From the NCBI RefSeq assembly GCF_006438845.1, contig NZ_RCZJ01000009.1:1-64000 (forward strand): DNA of 64,000 nucleotides. Reading direction: 5' to 3'. Source of the DNA: Variovorax ginsengisoli. Lineage in GTDB: Bacteria > Pseudomonadota > Gammaproteobacteria > Burkholderiales > Burkholderiaceae_C. A model generated the notes under the pieces. That model was not told the DNA's origin. It saw only the letters and a list, made by a program, of their open reading frames with translations, and did not search any database. Each line of letters opens with the position of its first letter. The first letter of the stretch is position 1. This document shows positions 8,170 to 15,512 of the stretch, piece after piece. The position numbers and the translations under genes are program-made.

Positions 8170-8810
8170 CGCGTGCCCTCCGCGGCATGCGCGCGGCGCG
8201 CCATGTGCTGCAGGGCCTGGCCGAGGTGGCCAGCCAGCACCACCGGCCGGTGGTCGTAGTAGCTGCCCCAATGCCCCGCCTCGGCCCCGAGGGCGGCCGG
8301 GTCGGCGATGCCGAGCGCCAGCGGCGTGACGCCGATGCGCACGAAGAGTTGACGCAGCTCGGTCGTGAGGGTGCCCACCACCCACTGAAAGCCTTGCGCA
8401 GCGAGATGCGGGCCCAGCAGCGCGATCAGGCGCCGCCCCTCGCCGGAGCGCGACGCGGCCAAGTGCCCGACCTCGACCACGCTTCGGCGCAGCGGCCGGG
8501 CCACAGCCTGCGTGGCAAGGAGTGATTCGATCGGTGCCGACAGGTAGCGTTCAAGAAACAGCGGCGCATCGACCGCGCTGCGATAGCCGGCCGCCGAGAC
8601 GATCTCGCCATGGTCCTGCAGGCTCACCAGCACCGGTGCGAACTGCTGCACCCGCGCGCCGTAGCGCCGCGCGAAGACGTCTCGCACAAAGGCCTCGACC
8701 TCGGCGCGCCTTGGGTCGTCGTGCCCGTGCACGACGAGCGCGGACCGCTCGGAGCCGGCAAGGGCCAGAGGCGAAGGATCGCCACCATCGGGGTCAACAG
8801 CCATGAACAT
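8166..8810 (-). CDS. Thermostable-hemolysin-like protein (T_hemolysin family)
   Basis: The 214-residue protein matches the family named after the delta thermostable hemolysin of Vibrio parahaemolyticus. Recognisable elements are RRYGARVQQFAPVLVSL, AAGYRSAVDAPLFLERYL and VEVGHLAA, arranged like the acyl-CoA-binding core of N-acyltransferases such as acyl-homoserine-lactone synthases. Despite the name, an enzymatic role fits the operon: it is the first gene, followed by a ligase, an iron enzyme and an SDR, all with overlapping or near-overlapping ends. There is no signal peptide, arguing against a secreted toxin. I infer a GNAT-like acyl-transfer role, unproven. Confidence 0.78.
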   Translation of the reverse strand: MFMAVDPDGGDPSPLALAGSERSALVVHGHDDPRRAEVEAFVRDVFARRYGARVQQFAPVLVSLQDHGEIVSAAGYRSAVDAPLFLERYLSAPIESLLATQAVARPLRRSVVEVGHLAASRSGEGRRLIALLGPHLAAQGFQWVVGTLTTELRQLFVRIGVTPLALGIADPAALGAEAGHWGSYYDHRPVVLAGHLGQALQHMARRAHAAEGTR

Positions 8811-9229
8811 CCACTCTCCTTCGAGTCCCGAGCCGAAAGGCGGCCCGGGTTAAGGAGGTGGATGGTCGTGGGCGCCGATTAAGCGCACATTAAGTTCGCA
8901 GACGCTCAGCCGCAAAGCATCGTAAGAATCGGGCCGATGAGGATTGGCAGAGTCAAGTGCCAGAGGATTTGCCGTGTTACGCCGAGCGTCGGGCGTTCGT
9001 GAAGTGGGCAACGCCTTCGCGCACCACGGCGTTGTCGAAACCGTTTTGCAATGCGAAGTTCGTCCACGCGCTCACCCTCTGCCGGTCGGCGTGGTCCTGA
9101 ACTCCAGGCGCTTCCGACACCAACGCGTCGGAGTCACGGATCTTCTCGAGCACCTGTCGCCGCATCGCTTCCAACCGGCGCGAGACACGGCTCGACCGAC
9201 GCGCAGGACTGCGGTGCCGCACATCGCCA
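8811..9229. other. Gap upstream of the hemolysin-ligase operon
   Basis: About 420 bases between the hemolysin-like gene and the stress-protein gene. Bases 8811-8970 should contain the operon promoter and leader on the minus strand; I see no clear -35/-10 pair or terminator. The rest holds one possible short coding stretch, listed separately. Confidence 0.4.
8977..9165 (-). CDS. Possible small protein or gene fragment, unknown
   Basis: A 62-codon minus-strand frame begins MRRQVLEKIRDSDALVSEA and continues with VSAWTNFALQNGFDNAVV. Its composition is balanced and helix-prone, unlike the arginine-rich chance frames around it, and the same frame stays open upstream (SRVSRRLEA). It could be a small helical protein or the tail of a longer, broken gene. 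I recognise no family. It lies downstream of the stress-protein gene on the same strand. Confidence 0.35.
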   Translation of the reverse strand: MRRQVLEKIRDSDALVSEAPGVQDHADRQRVSAWTNFALQNGFDNAVVREGVAHFTNARRSA

Positions 9230-9760
9230 TCACTCGATCGCCAGAGCGCCGGTCGGCAGATGAACTCGCAGCGGGCTTCCGTCGCGCTCATCCAGCTTCG
9301 TCGTGGCGGCGGGCTCCGTCGCGCGTACCAGCAGCACCGGCGCCGGCGACAGCCGAAGCACGTGTTCCGCATTGCTGCCTAGCACCATGCGGCCGATGCC
9401 ACGTCGGCCGTGCGTGCCGATAACGATCACATCAGCGGGCCATTTCTTCGCGTCGTCAATGGTCAGGTCGTGCACGCGGCCTTCCGCGTTGTCGTAGAGG
9501 ACTGTCTCGGCTTCAAGGCCCGCGGCGATCACACGCGCCTTAGCATCCTCCAGGATGCGCCGGCCTTCTTGGCGCAGCGTGTTCATCCAGTCGCCGGCGT
9601 AACCCGAGTACGCGTCCATGGCGAGCGCGAGGGACAGTTCATCCACGACATGCAGGAGACGTAGCCGGCCGTGGGTGAGGCTGCCCAGGCGAATGGCCTC
9701 TTCCAGGCCGCGCTCGGAGGTCGAGCTTCCGTCGACAGGAACCAGAATCTTTTGGTACAT
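9230..9760 (-). CDS. Universal stress protein, UspA family
   Basis: The 176-residue protein has the Usp fold pattern: KILVPVDGSSTSERGLEEAI at the start, VIVIGTHGRRGIGRMVLGSN with the G-x2-G-x9-G-type ATP-binding loop, and PAPVLLVRATEP near the end of the fold, followed by about 25 extra residues. ATP-binding Usp proteins aid survival in stasis, hypoxia or oxidative stress. An FNR/Anr-like box lies about 57 bases upstream of the start, suggesting low-oxygen induction. GGAG is placed seven bases before the ATG. Confidence 0.9.
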   Translation of the reverse strand: MYQKILVPVDGSSTSERGLEEAIRLGSLTHGRLRLLHVVDELSLALAMDAYSGYAGDWMNTLRQEGRRILEDAKARVIAAGLEAETVLYDNAEGRVHDLTIDDAKKWPADVIVIGTHGRRGIGRMVLGSNAEHVLRLSPAPVLLVRATEPAATTKLDERDGSPLRVHLPTGALAIE

Positions 9761-10113
9761 GAGGAGCTCCGAAGTGATGAGGAATGCTCAGTATCGGAAT
9801 CCGCCTCGGCCGGGAATTGACATGGGTCAATTGATGGATAGAACGCGCTTGAGAATGGCGCCGCCGCCCAATTTCCTGGTGCATGCCGTTCGCCGCTCCG
9901 CGCCGGCCTGGTTGTGGATGGACACGGCGAGCATGAGGGCCGCAGAGAATGGCCGCCCACAGCAGACGCGCGCTCTAGGCGCTTTCGGGCGGCTAGACCC
10001 TGCGCAAATGACAGGCGTAAAAAAGGCCAGCGGCCCTCTTCAGAAACTGATGCAGGCGCTCAGCAGGTTGCAAAAAAGTCGTTGAACATGAGCAGTACGT
10101 CGGAAAGCAGCTT
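9761..10113. other. Stress-gene promoter region and uncoded gap
   Basis: Bases 9761-9830 form the promoter of the stress-protein gene on the minus strand, including the FNR-like palindrome listed separately and a GATACT-like -10 near 9793-9798. From 9831 to 10113 I see no gene and no clear structure. Confidence 0.4.
9817..9830. promoter_or_regulatory. FNR/Anr-like box upstream of the usp gene
   Basis: TTGACATGGGTCAA is a perfect five-base dyad with a four-base spacer, close to the FNR/Anr consensus TTGAT-N4-ATCAA. Its centre is about 63 bases before the usp start codon. With a GATACT-like -10 at 9793-9798 on the minus strand the box falls near position -40, the class II activating position. 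Oxygen control of usp genes by FNR-type regulators is common in proteobacteria. Confidence 0.6.
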
Positions 10114-10353
10114 CGGGTGGCCGGTGTGAGACAAGTGCAGCAAGCGGTGAGCGCAGCCACGCACGACGCAAAGACCTATGCAGCCAAGGGTGTGGCTGCG
10201 GCTCTGGCCATGCCCCAGATGCTGGCGCTCGCGCCCGGCAAGCATTGGACCGGCGCCGCCGTAGGCGCCTACTCTGGCCAAGGCGCCGTGGGCGCGGCTT
10301 GGGGCTATCAGGTGAACGAGGCACTGAAGTCGGGATGTAGGTGTAGTGCTCCG
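10114..10353 (+). pseudogene. YadA-like trimeric adhesin anchor remnant
   Basis: The plus-strand frame reads AAKGVAAALAMPQMLALAPG, then AAVGAYSGQGAVGAAWGYQV and NEAL. This is the pattern of the C-terminal membrane anchor of YadA-type trimeric autotransporters (Gly-Val-Ala-rich helix, Pro-Gly-Lys turn, then beta strands with YxGQxAV). No passenger domain, signal peptide or strong start is present, and similarity ends after ALKSG where the frame degenerates. It is a leftover of a lost surface adhesin gene. Confidence 0.6.
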
Positions 10354-10556
10354 AGCGGTTGTCATGGGCGGCTTCCGCAAGGATGGACGGCGCGACCTTG
10401 CAAAGCACGCGGTTCACCAGCGGCGTCTGGCGACATGAGACGTCAGAGTTGTTCCGCGTCGCCGACACCTCGCTGCCTTCATGAGCGTGGGCTCCTAAAG
10501 GCCAGAAGCGGGCATCGGAGTACGTCCTCGTTCTAGCGGCGAAGAAACAAAAAATC

Positions 10557-10592
10557 TTCATTCTTTCCAAATACTTCGACTATTATTGAATC
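10557..10592 (+). promoter_or_regulatory. Probable ars operon promoter/operator
   Basis: An AT-rich stretch just before arsR contains TATTAT (10581-10586) as a plausible -10, a weak TTCATT (10557-10562) as -35, and an imperfect dyad TTCGA-N6-TTGAA (10575-10590). ArsR repressors bind dyads overlapping their own promoter and release on arsenite. The position and base composition, sharply different from the surroundings, support this; exact boundaries are uncertain. Confidence 0.4.
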
Positions 10593-10919
10593 ATGGAATC
10601 AACCGATGCAGTTCGTGCTCTCGCGGGACTGGCGCAGCCGATGCGCTTGCAGGTTTTTCGCTGCCTGGTCGTCGCCGGCCAAGAAGGGCTAACGCCCGGC
10701 GCGCTGGTCGAAGCGATCGGCGTACCGGCCACCAGCCTGTCGTTTCACCTCAAGGAACTGACGCACGCGGGCCTCGTTTCCCAGGAGCGCCAAGGTCGCA
10801 ATCTCATCTACCGTGCGGCCTTCGATCAAATGAATGCGCTGATCGGCTACCTCACAGAAAACTGCTGCCAAGGCGACGCATGCATTGCCTCGAGCAGCTC
10901 GATGGTTTGTTCAACCTGA
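10593..10919 (+). CDS. arsR: ArsR-family arsenite-responsive repressor
   Basis: The 108-residue winged-helix protein carries the ArsR signature AIGVPATSLSFHLKELTHAG (41-60) with DNA-recognition helix and LVSQERQGRNLIYRA wing. Cysteines C91, C92 and C97 (ENCCQGDAC) near the C-terminus resemble the arsenite site of the Acidithiobacillus-type ArsR rather than the CxC site in the recognition helix of the plasmid R773 protein. It heads the ars operon, 11 bases before arsI, and should repress it until As(III) binds. Confidence 0.92.
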   Translation: MESTDAVRALAGLAQPMRLQVFRCLVVAGQEGLTPGALVEAIGVPATSLSFHLKELTHAGLVSQERQGRNLIYRAAFDQMNALIGYLTENCCQGDACIASSSSMVCST

Positions 10920-10930
10920 GGAGTTCCTCC

Positions 10931-11404
10931 ATGAAGCGCTTCCACGATCATCTGCACGTTGACGACATCTCTAAGAGCATCGAGTTCTATTCGAAGCTCT
11001 TCGATGCGGAGCCGAACCGCCTCGAGCCGGACTATGCGAAGTGGATGCTGGAAGACCCGCGCGTCAACTTTGCAATTTCCACCGTCAGCTGGAGCAAGGG
11101 CGTCGACCACCTTGGCTTCCAAGCCGAGAACGCGCATGAGCTTGCCGAACTGAAGCGCCGTGCCGGCGCCGCCGGCCGGACACTGTTCGATGAAGGCGCC
11201 ACTGTCTGCTGCTATGCCAAGAGCGAAAAGCATTGGGTAACCGACCCGCAAGGCGTGGCCTGGGAGCACTACAGAACGATGGACGCTTCCCGAACCTTTG
11301 GTCAGCGCCGTGACCAAGTCAGTCAGCAAGTTCGAAGTCTGGTGAGCAGGACGGCTGAGGCGCTAGGACTGCGGAAACAAGCGTGTTGCAGCTCCCGGCC
11401 GTGA
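10931..11404 (+). CDS. arsI: ArsI/CadI-family dioxygenase, probable C-As lyase
   Basis: The 157-residue vicinal-oxygen-chelate protein contains RFHDHLHVDDISKSIEFYSK with an N-terminal metal His, H60 in GVDHLGFQ, and E112 in VAWEHYRT: the two-His/one-Glu Fe(II) set. Adjacent cysteines C93-C94 in TVCCYAKSEKHWVTDPQG match the trivalent-arsenical site of ArsI. ArsI cleaves the C-As bond of methylated or aromatic As(III) compounds, giving As(III) for ArsB. The C-terminal 30 residues (SQQVRSLVSRTAEALGLRKQ onward) extend past the core and end in another CC pair. CadI annotation refers to the same family. Confidence 0.88.
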   Translation: MKRFHDHLHVDDISKSIEFYSKLFDAEPNRLEPDYAKWMLEDPRVNFAISTVSWSKGVDHLGFQAENAHELAELKRRAGAAGRTLFDEGATVCCYAKSEKHWVTDPQGVAWEHYRTMDASRTFGQRRDQVSQQVRSLVSRTAEALGLRKQACCSSRP

Positions 11405-11411
11405 AGTTCAC

Positions 11412-12698
11412 ATGCTGACGGCTGTCCTCATCTTCGTTTCCACGCTCATTCTGGTCATCTGGCAGCCGCGGGGTCTAGGCATCGGCTGGAGCGCATCGCT
11501 CGGGGCCGTGGTCGCGCTGGTCCTCGGGGTTGTTCACGTCAGCGACATCGCCGCCGTCTGGGGCATCGTCTGGAACGCCACTGCCGCCTTCGTGGCAGTG
11601 ATCATCATCAGTCTGCTGCTCGACGAGACAGGCTTCTTCGAATGGGCGGCGCTGCACGTCGCGCGCTGGGGCGGAGGGCGCGGGCGGCTGCTCTTCGTCT
11701 TCATCGTGTTGCTTGGCGCCGCGGTGTCGGCCTTGTTCGCTAACGACGGTGCCGCGCTGATCCTCACGCCCATCGTCATGGCCATGCTCATCGCCCTGGG
11801 CTTCACGCCAGCCGCGACGCTGGCTTTCGTCATGGCGGCGGGCTTCATCGCCGACACCGCCAGCCTGCCGCTGATCGTCTCGAACCTGGTGAACATCGTC
11901 TCCGCTGATTTCTTCAACATCGGCTTCGACGAATATGCAGCGGTGATGGCCCCGGTCAACGTAGCCTCGGTGCTGGCCAGCCTGGTCGTGCTGATGCTTT
12001 ACTTTCGGCGCAACATCCCAACCTCCTACGATGTGGCGCAGCTCAAAACGCCCTCGGCTGCGATCAAGGATCGAGCAACTTTCGGCGCGGGCTGGGTCGT
12101 GCTGGTCCTGTTGCTGGTCGGGTTCTTCGGCCTGGAGCCTCTTGGCGTGCCGGTGAGCGCAGTTGCCGCCGTTGGTGCTGCGTTGCTGCTTGCCGTGGCT
12201 GCGCGCGGGCACGTGATCAGCACGCGCAAAGCACTGCGCGGCGCGCCCTGGCAGATCGTGATCTTTTCGCTGGGCATGTACCTTGTGGTCTACGGTCTGC
12301 GCAACGCGGGCCTCACCGACCGCATCGCCGGGCTGCTGAATGTCTTCGCGCAGAGCGGGGTCTGGGGGGCGGCCATGGGCACCGGCTTCCTCACGGCGCT
12401 GCTGTCCTCGGTGATGAACAACATGCCGACCGTGCTGATCGGTGCCCTGTCGATCGACGCCTCCAACGCTACCGGCGTGGTGAAAGAAGCCATGATCTAT
12501 GCCAACGTCATCGGCTGCGACCTCGGCCCGAAGATCACGCCTATCGGCAGCCTGGCAACGTTGCTTTGGCTTCACGTGCTGGCCAAGAAGGGGATGACCA
12601 TTGCTTGGGGCTACTACTTCAAGGTCGGCATCGTGCTGACCGCGCCGGTACTTCTTGTGACCCTTGCAGCGCTGGCCTTGCGCCTGAGCCTGACATGA
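11412..12698 (+). CDS. arsB: ArsB arsenite efflux permease
   Basis: This 428-residue protein has about twelve membrane spans and family motifs such as LFANDGAALILTPIV, GFIADTASLPLIVSNLVNIV and SSVMNNMPTVL, with NVIGCDLGPKITPIGSLATL near the end. ArsB expels arsenite using the proton gradient. No ArsA ATPase gene is present, so it should act as a secondary transporter. It follows arsI by seven bases. Confidence 0.93.
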   Translation: MLTAVLIFVSTLILVIWQPRGLGIGWSASLGAVVALVLGVVHVSDIAAVWGIVWNATAAFVAVIIISLLLDETGFFEWAALHVARWGGGRGRLLFVFIVLLGAAVSALFANDGAALILTPIVMAMLIALGFTPAATLAFVMAAGFIADTASLPLIVSNLVNIVSADFFNIGFDEYAAVMAPVNVASVLASLVVLMLYFRRNIPTSYDVAQLKTPSAAIKDRATFGAGWVVLVLLLVGFFGLEPLGVPVSAVAAVGAALLLAVAARGHVISTRKALRGAPWQIVIFSLGMYLVVYGLRNAGLTDRIAGLLNVFAQSGVWGAAMGTGFLTALLSSVMNNMPTVLIGALSIDASNATGVVKEAMIYANVIGCDLGPKITPIGSLATLLWLHVLAKKGMTIAWGYYFKVGIVLTAPVLLVTLAALALRLSLT

Positions 12699-12717
12699 AC
12701 TCCAACTCACCATCGGT

Positions 12718-13905
12718 ATGAGGTCATCGATCCGGTCACCGCTGGAAGTCTTTGTCGCTTTCCTCAAGCTGGGGCTGACCTCATTCGGCGGTCCCGTGGC
12801 ACACATCGGCTACTTCCGCGCGGAGTTCGTGGAGAACCGTCGCTGGCTCGACGAGGAGAGCTTTGTGAACTTGGTGGTGTTCTGTCAATTCTTGCCAGGT
12901 CCTGCGAGCAGCAAGGTAGGCATCGCCTTGGGGCTCCGACGCGCGGGCTGGTGGGGTGCGCTGGCGGCATGGGTGGGATTCACCATGCCTTCGGCCATCG
13001 CGCTCATCGCCTTTGCACTCGGTGCCCAGCGATGGACATCGCTGGCGTCGTCGGGTGCTCTGCATGGTTTGAAAATCGCCGCCGTTGCGGTGGTGGCCCA
13101 GGCCGTCTGGGCGATGGGGAAGGCGTTTTGCACTGACCGGTTGCGACTCGGGCTTGCGGCGGTTGCCGCCTTCGTGGTGTGGGCCGTCCCAGGCTCCCTT
13201 GGGCAGCTCGGAGCCGTCGCGCTAGGCGCGGCGATCGGCTGCTTGGCCTTGCGGCTCGATCCTTTGGCCCCGACGGCGCAGCACGACTGCGGCGTATCGA
13301 AGCGTACAGGCGCGCTGCTGCTCAGCCTGTTTGCGTTACTGCTGCTGGCGCTTCCAGCGATCAGCGCGCGCACAGACTCTTTCGTGATCTCGGCCGTCAC
13401 ATCGATGTACCAGGCCGGAGGACTCGTCCTCGGTGGGGGGCACCTTGTGCTGCCGTTGGTGCACGCAGGTGTCGTGCCGCCGGGATGGGTCAGCAACGAT
13501 GACTTCGTCGCAGGCTACGGGGCTGCCCAAGCCGTGCCGGGACCCTTGTTCACCTTCGCGGCCTACCTGGGTGCCGTGATGCCGTCTCCACTGGGCGGAT
13601 GGACAGGCGGCTTGTTGCTGCTGTTCGCCATCTTCCTTCCCGGGTTCTTTCTGGTGGTCGGCGCGATTCCGTTTTGGGAGTCGATGCGTCAGCACATCGG
13701 CGTGCGACAGGCCGCTGCAGGAATCAATGCTTCAGTGGTGGGTTTGCTTGCATTCGCCCTCTACGACCCCGTATGGACAAGCGCCATCCATTCCGTGGCC
13801 GACTGCGCGATTGCCGTTGCCACATTCACGCTGTTGGTGGTCTTCAAAGTCTCCCCGGTGGCCGTCGTCGGAATTGCAGCCGTCTGCGGATGGCTTGTTC
13901 CTTGA
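12718..13905 (+). CDS. chrA: ChrA chromate ion transporter
   Basis: The 395-residue membrane protein has the two-domain long-chain ChrA layout: FLKLGLTSFGGPVAHIGYFR (N half) and TSMYQAGGLVLGGGHLVLPL with FVAGYGAAQAVPGPLFTFAA (C half). The paired FGGP and PGP motifs define the family. ChrA exports chromate, a sulfate analogue. It sits inside the ars operon, 20 bases after arsB and 18 before arsC, so chromate resistance is probably under ArsR control, a less usual arrangement. Confidence 0.92.
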   Translation: MRSSIRSPLEVFVAFLKLGLTSFGGPVAHIGYFRAEFVENRRWLDEESFVNLVVFCQFLPGPASSKVGIALGLRRAGWWGALAAWVGFTMPSAIALIAFALGAQRWTSLASSGALHGLKIAAVAVVAQAVWAMGKAFCTDRLRLGLAAVAAFVVWAVPGSLGQLGAVALGAAIGCLALRLDPLAPTAQHDCGVSKRTGALLLSLFALLLLALPAISARTDSFVISAVTSMYQAGGLVLGGGHLVLPLVHAGVVPPGWVSNDDFVAGYGAAQAVPGPLFTFAAYLGAVMPSPLGGWTGGLLLLFAIFLPGFFLVVGAIPFWESMRQHIGVRQAAAGINASVVGLLAFALYDPVWTSAIHSVADCAIAVATFTLLVVFKVSPVAVVGIAAVCGWLVP

Positions 13906-13922
13906 ATTAATGCATGCTTTCA

Positions 13923-14354
13923 ATGAGCCACATCACGATCTATCACAACCCCGCCTGCGGCACCTCTCGCAACGTGCTCGCGCTGATCCGCAATTCCGGC
14001 GAGGAGCCGGCCGTCATCGAGTACCTCAAGACCCCGCCTGACCGCGCCACGCTGGAGCGCCTGATTGCCGCGATGAACATGCCAGTGCGCGACGTGCTGC
14101 GGCAGAAGGGCACACCCTACGACGAGCTCGACCTGGCCGACGCCAAGTGGACCGACGCACAGCTGGTCGATTTCATGCTGCAGCACCCGATCCTGATCAA
14201 CCGGCCCATCGTGGTCACGCCGCTCGGCACACGACTGTGCCGCCCTTCGGAAGCCGTCCTCGACATCCTGCCGCAGCCGCAGCAGGCGGCGTTCGCCAAG
14301 GAAGACGGTGAGGCGGTGGTCGACGCGAAGGGGCAGCGTGTCGACAAGTTTTGA
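13923..14354 (+). CDS. arsC: Glutaredoxin-dependent arsenate reductase
   Basis: The 143-residue protein begins MSHITIYHNPACGTSRNVLA with catalytic C12 in the R773-type ArsC motif. Arginines in DVLRQKG, NRPIVV and GTRLCRPSE are placed like the three substrate Args of the family. It reduces As(V) to As(III) with glutathione and glutaredoxin. The start at 13923 is preferred over 13914 because it aligns with the family N-terminus; neither has a strong ribosome site. Its end overlaps arsH by 17 bases. Confidence 0.93.
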   Translation: MSHITIYHNPACGTSRNVLALIRNSGEEPAVIEYLKTPPDRATLERLIAAMNMPVRDVLRQKGTPYDELDLADAKWTDAQLVDFMLQHPILINRPIVVTPLGTRLCRPSEAVLDILPQPQQAAFAKEDGEAVVDAKGQRVDKF

Positions 14355-15057
14355 ACTCCCCAACATCGACACAGCGCTCTTTCATAAGGCGGATTTGCAG
14401 CGGCTACATCCGGCCGAGAGAGCAACCCACCCGCCGCGCATCCTGCTGCTTTACGGTTCGCTGCGCGAGTGCTCGTACAGCCGGCTGCTGACCGAAGAAG
14501 CGGCACGGCTGCTGAAGGCCCTGGGCGCAGAGCCGCGCATCTTCGACCCGCACGGCCTGCCGATGCCGGACGACGCCCAGGAGGAGCACCCCAAGGTGCA
14601 GGAGCTGCGCGACCTGGCGCAATGGTCTGAGGGGATGGTCTGGACCTCGCCCGAGCGGCACGGCGCCATGACCGGCATCCTGAAGGCGCAGATCGACTGG
14701 ATTCCCCTGGCCATCGGCGCGGTGCGGCCCACGCAGGGAAAAACGCTCGCGGTGATGGAGGTGTCGGGCGGCTCACAGTCCTTCAATGCCGTGAACCAGC
14801 TGCGTGTGCTTGGGCGCTGGATGCGCATGATCACGATCCCGAACCAGTCGTCCGTCGCAAAGGCCTTCATGGAGTTCGATGATGCGGGCCGCATGAAGCC
14901 CTCTTCGTATTACGAGCGGGTCGTCGACGTGATGGAAGAACTGGTGAAATTCACGTTGCTCACCCGCGATTCGGCTGCCTATCTGGTGGATCGCTACAGC
15001 GAGCGTAGGGAAAGCGCTGGGCAACTGTCCAAGCGGGTCAATCAGCGATCGATCTGA
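14338..15057 (+). CDS. arsH: ArsH NADPH-dependent FMN oxidoreductase
   Basis: The 239-residue flavoprotein has the FMN loop LLYGSLRECSYSRLLTEEAA and SPERHGAMTGILKAQIDWIP, both diagnostic of ArsH, plus VMEVSGGSQSFNAVNQLRVL. ArsH oxidises trivalent organoarsenicals to less toxic pentavalent forms. A GTG start inside the arsC end gives an arginine- and acid-containing N-terminal extension typical of the family. Together with ArsI it equips the operon against organic arsenicals. Confidence 0.92.
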   Translation: MSTSFELPNIDTALFHKADLQRLHPAERATHPPRILLLYGSLRECSYSRLLTEEAARLLKALGAEPRIFDPHGLPMPDDAQEEHPKVQELRDLAQWSEGMVWTSPERHGAMTGILKAQIDWIPLAIGAVRPTQGKTLAVMEVSGGSQSFNAVNQLRVLGRWMRMITIPNQSSVAKAFMEFDDAGRMKPSSYYERVVDVMEELVKFTLLTRDSAAYLVDRYSERRESAGQLSKRVNQRSI

Positions 15058-15512
15058 TACCCAGCCGCTCTGCCGTTCAAGCGAGTGAACGACCTGGCTC
15101 GGCTCGGCAACTGTCCGCTTCGGAGCGTGCTGGTCGAACAATCAGACTTCCGCTATGGGCCCAAAACAGCCATTCAAGTTGGCGACTCCAGTGACCGCTA
15201 TGCTGCGGTCGCTGTCGTGCGCCCTGCTACAGGTAGCGTCCGCTTTCAACCTCTAGTGGATGTTTGCAAGAATCTTTGCAGCGAACGTTCTGCTGTGACA
15301 TCGATTGCTGGCTCGTAGGGGCGTTCGAAAGCCAAACCTTAAGGCTGTGGGTTCGTTTTGCAGGCATCGCTTCCTGAGCGCCACTTCTCTCTTTGAGCGG
15401 CCCAGTTTCTCAAGCACCACGTTTCGCGCATCGCGAAGTGTTCGGTCTGATCCTCGCCCACGCTTTGCGGGACGTGCCGCATCTCGACGCTCACGCATTG
15501 GTGGCGTTGCAC
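15058..15512. other. Intergenic stretch after the ars operon
   Basis: About 455 bases without a supportable gene; short frames on both strands lack family features. A degenerate motif (CTTCCGCTATGGGCCCAAAA at 15149-15168) resembles GGCC-centred debris also seen near 19060 and 19135. I see no clear terminator after arsH. Confidence 0.4.

Noticed and set aside
15085..15318. Possible 77-residue gene after arsH
   Set aside because: No ribosome site, no family features, and it covers repeat-like debris.
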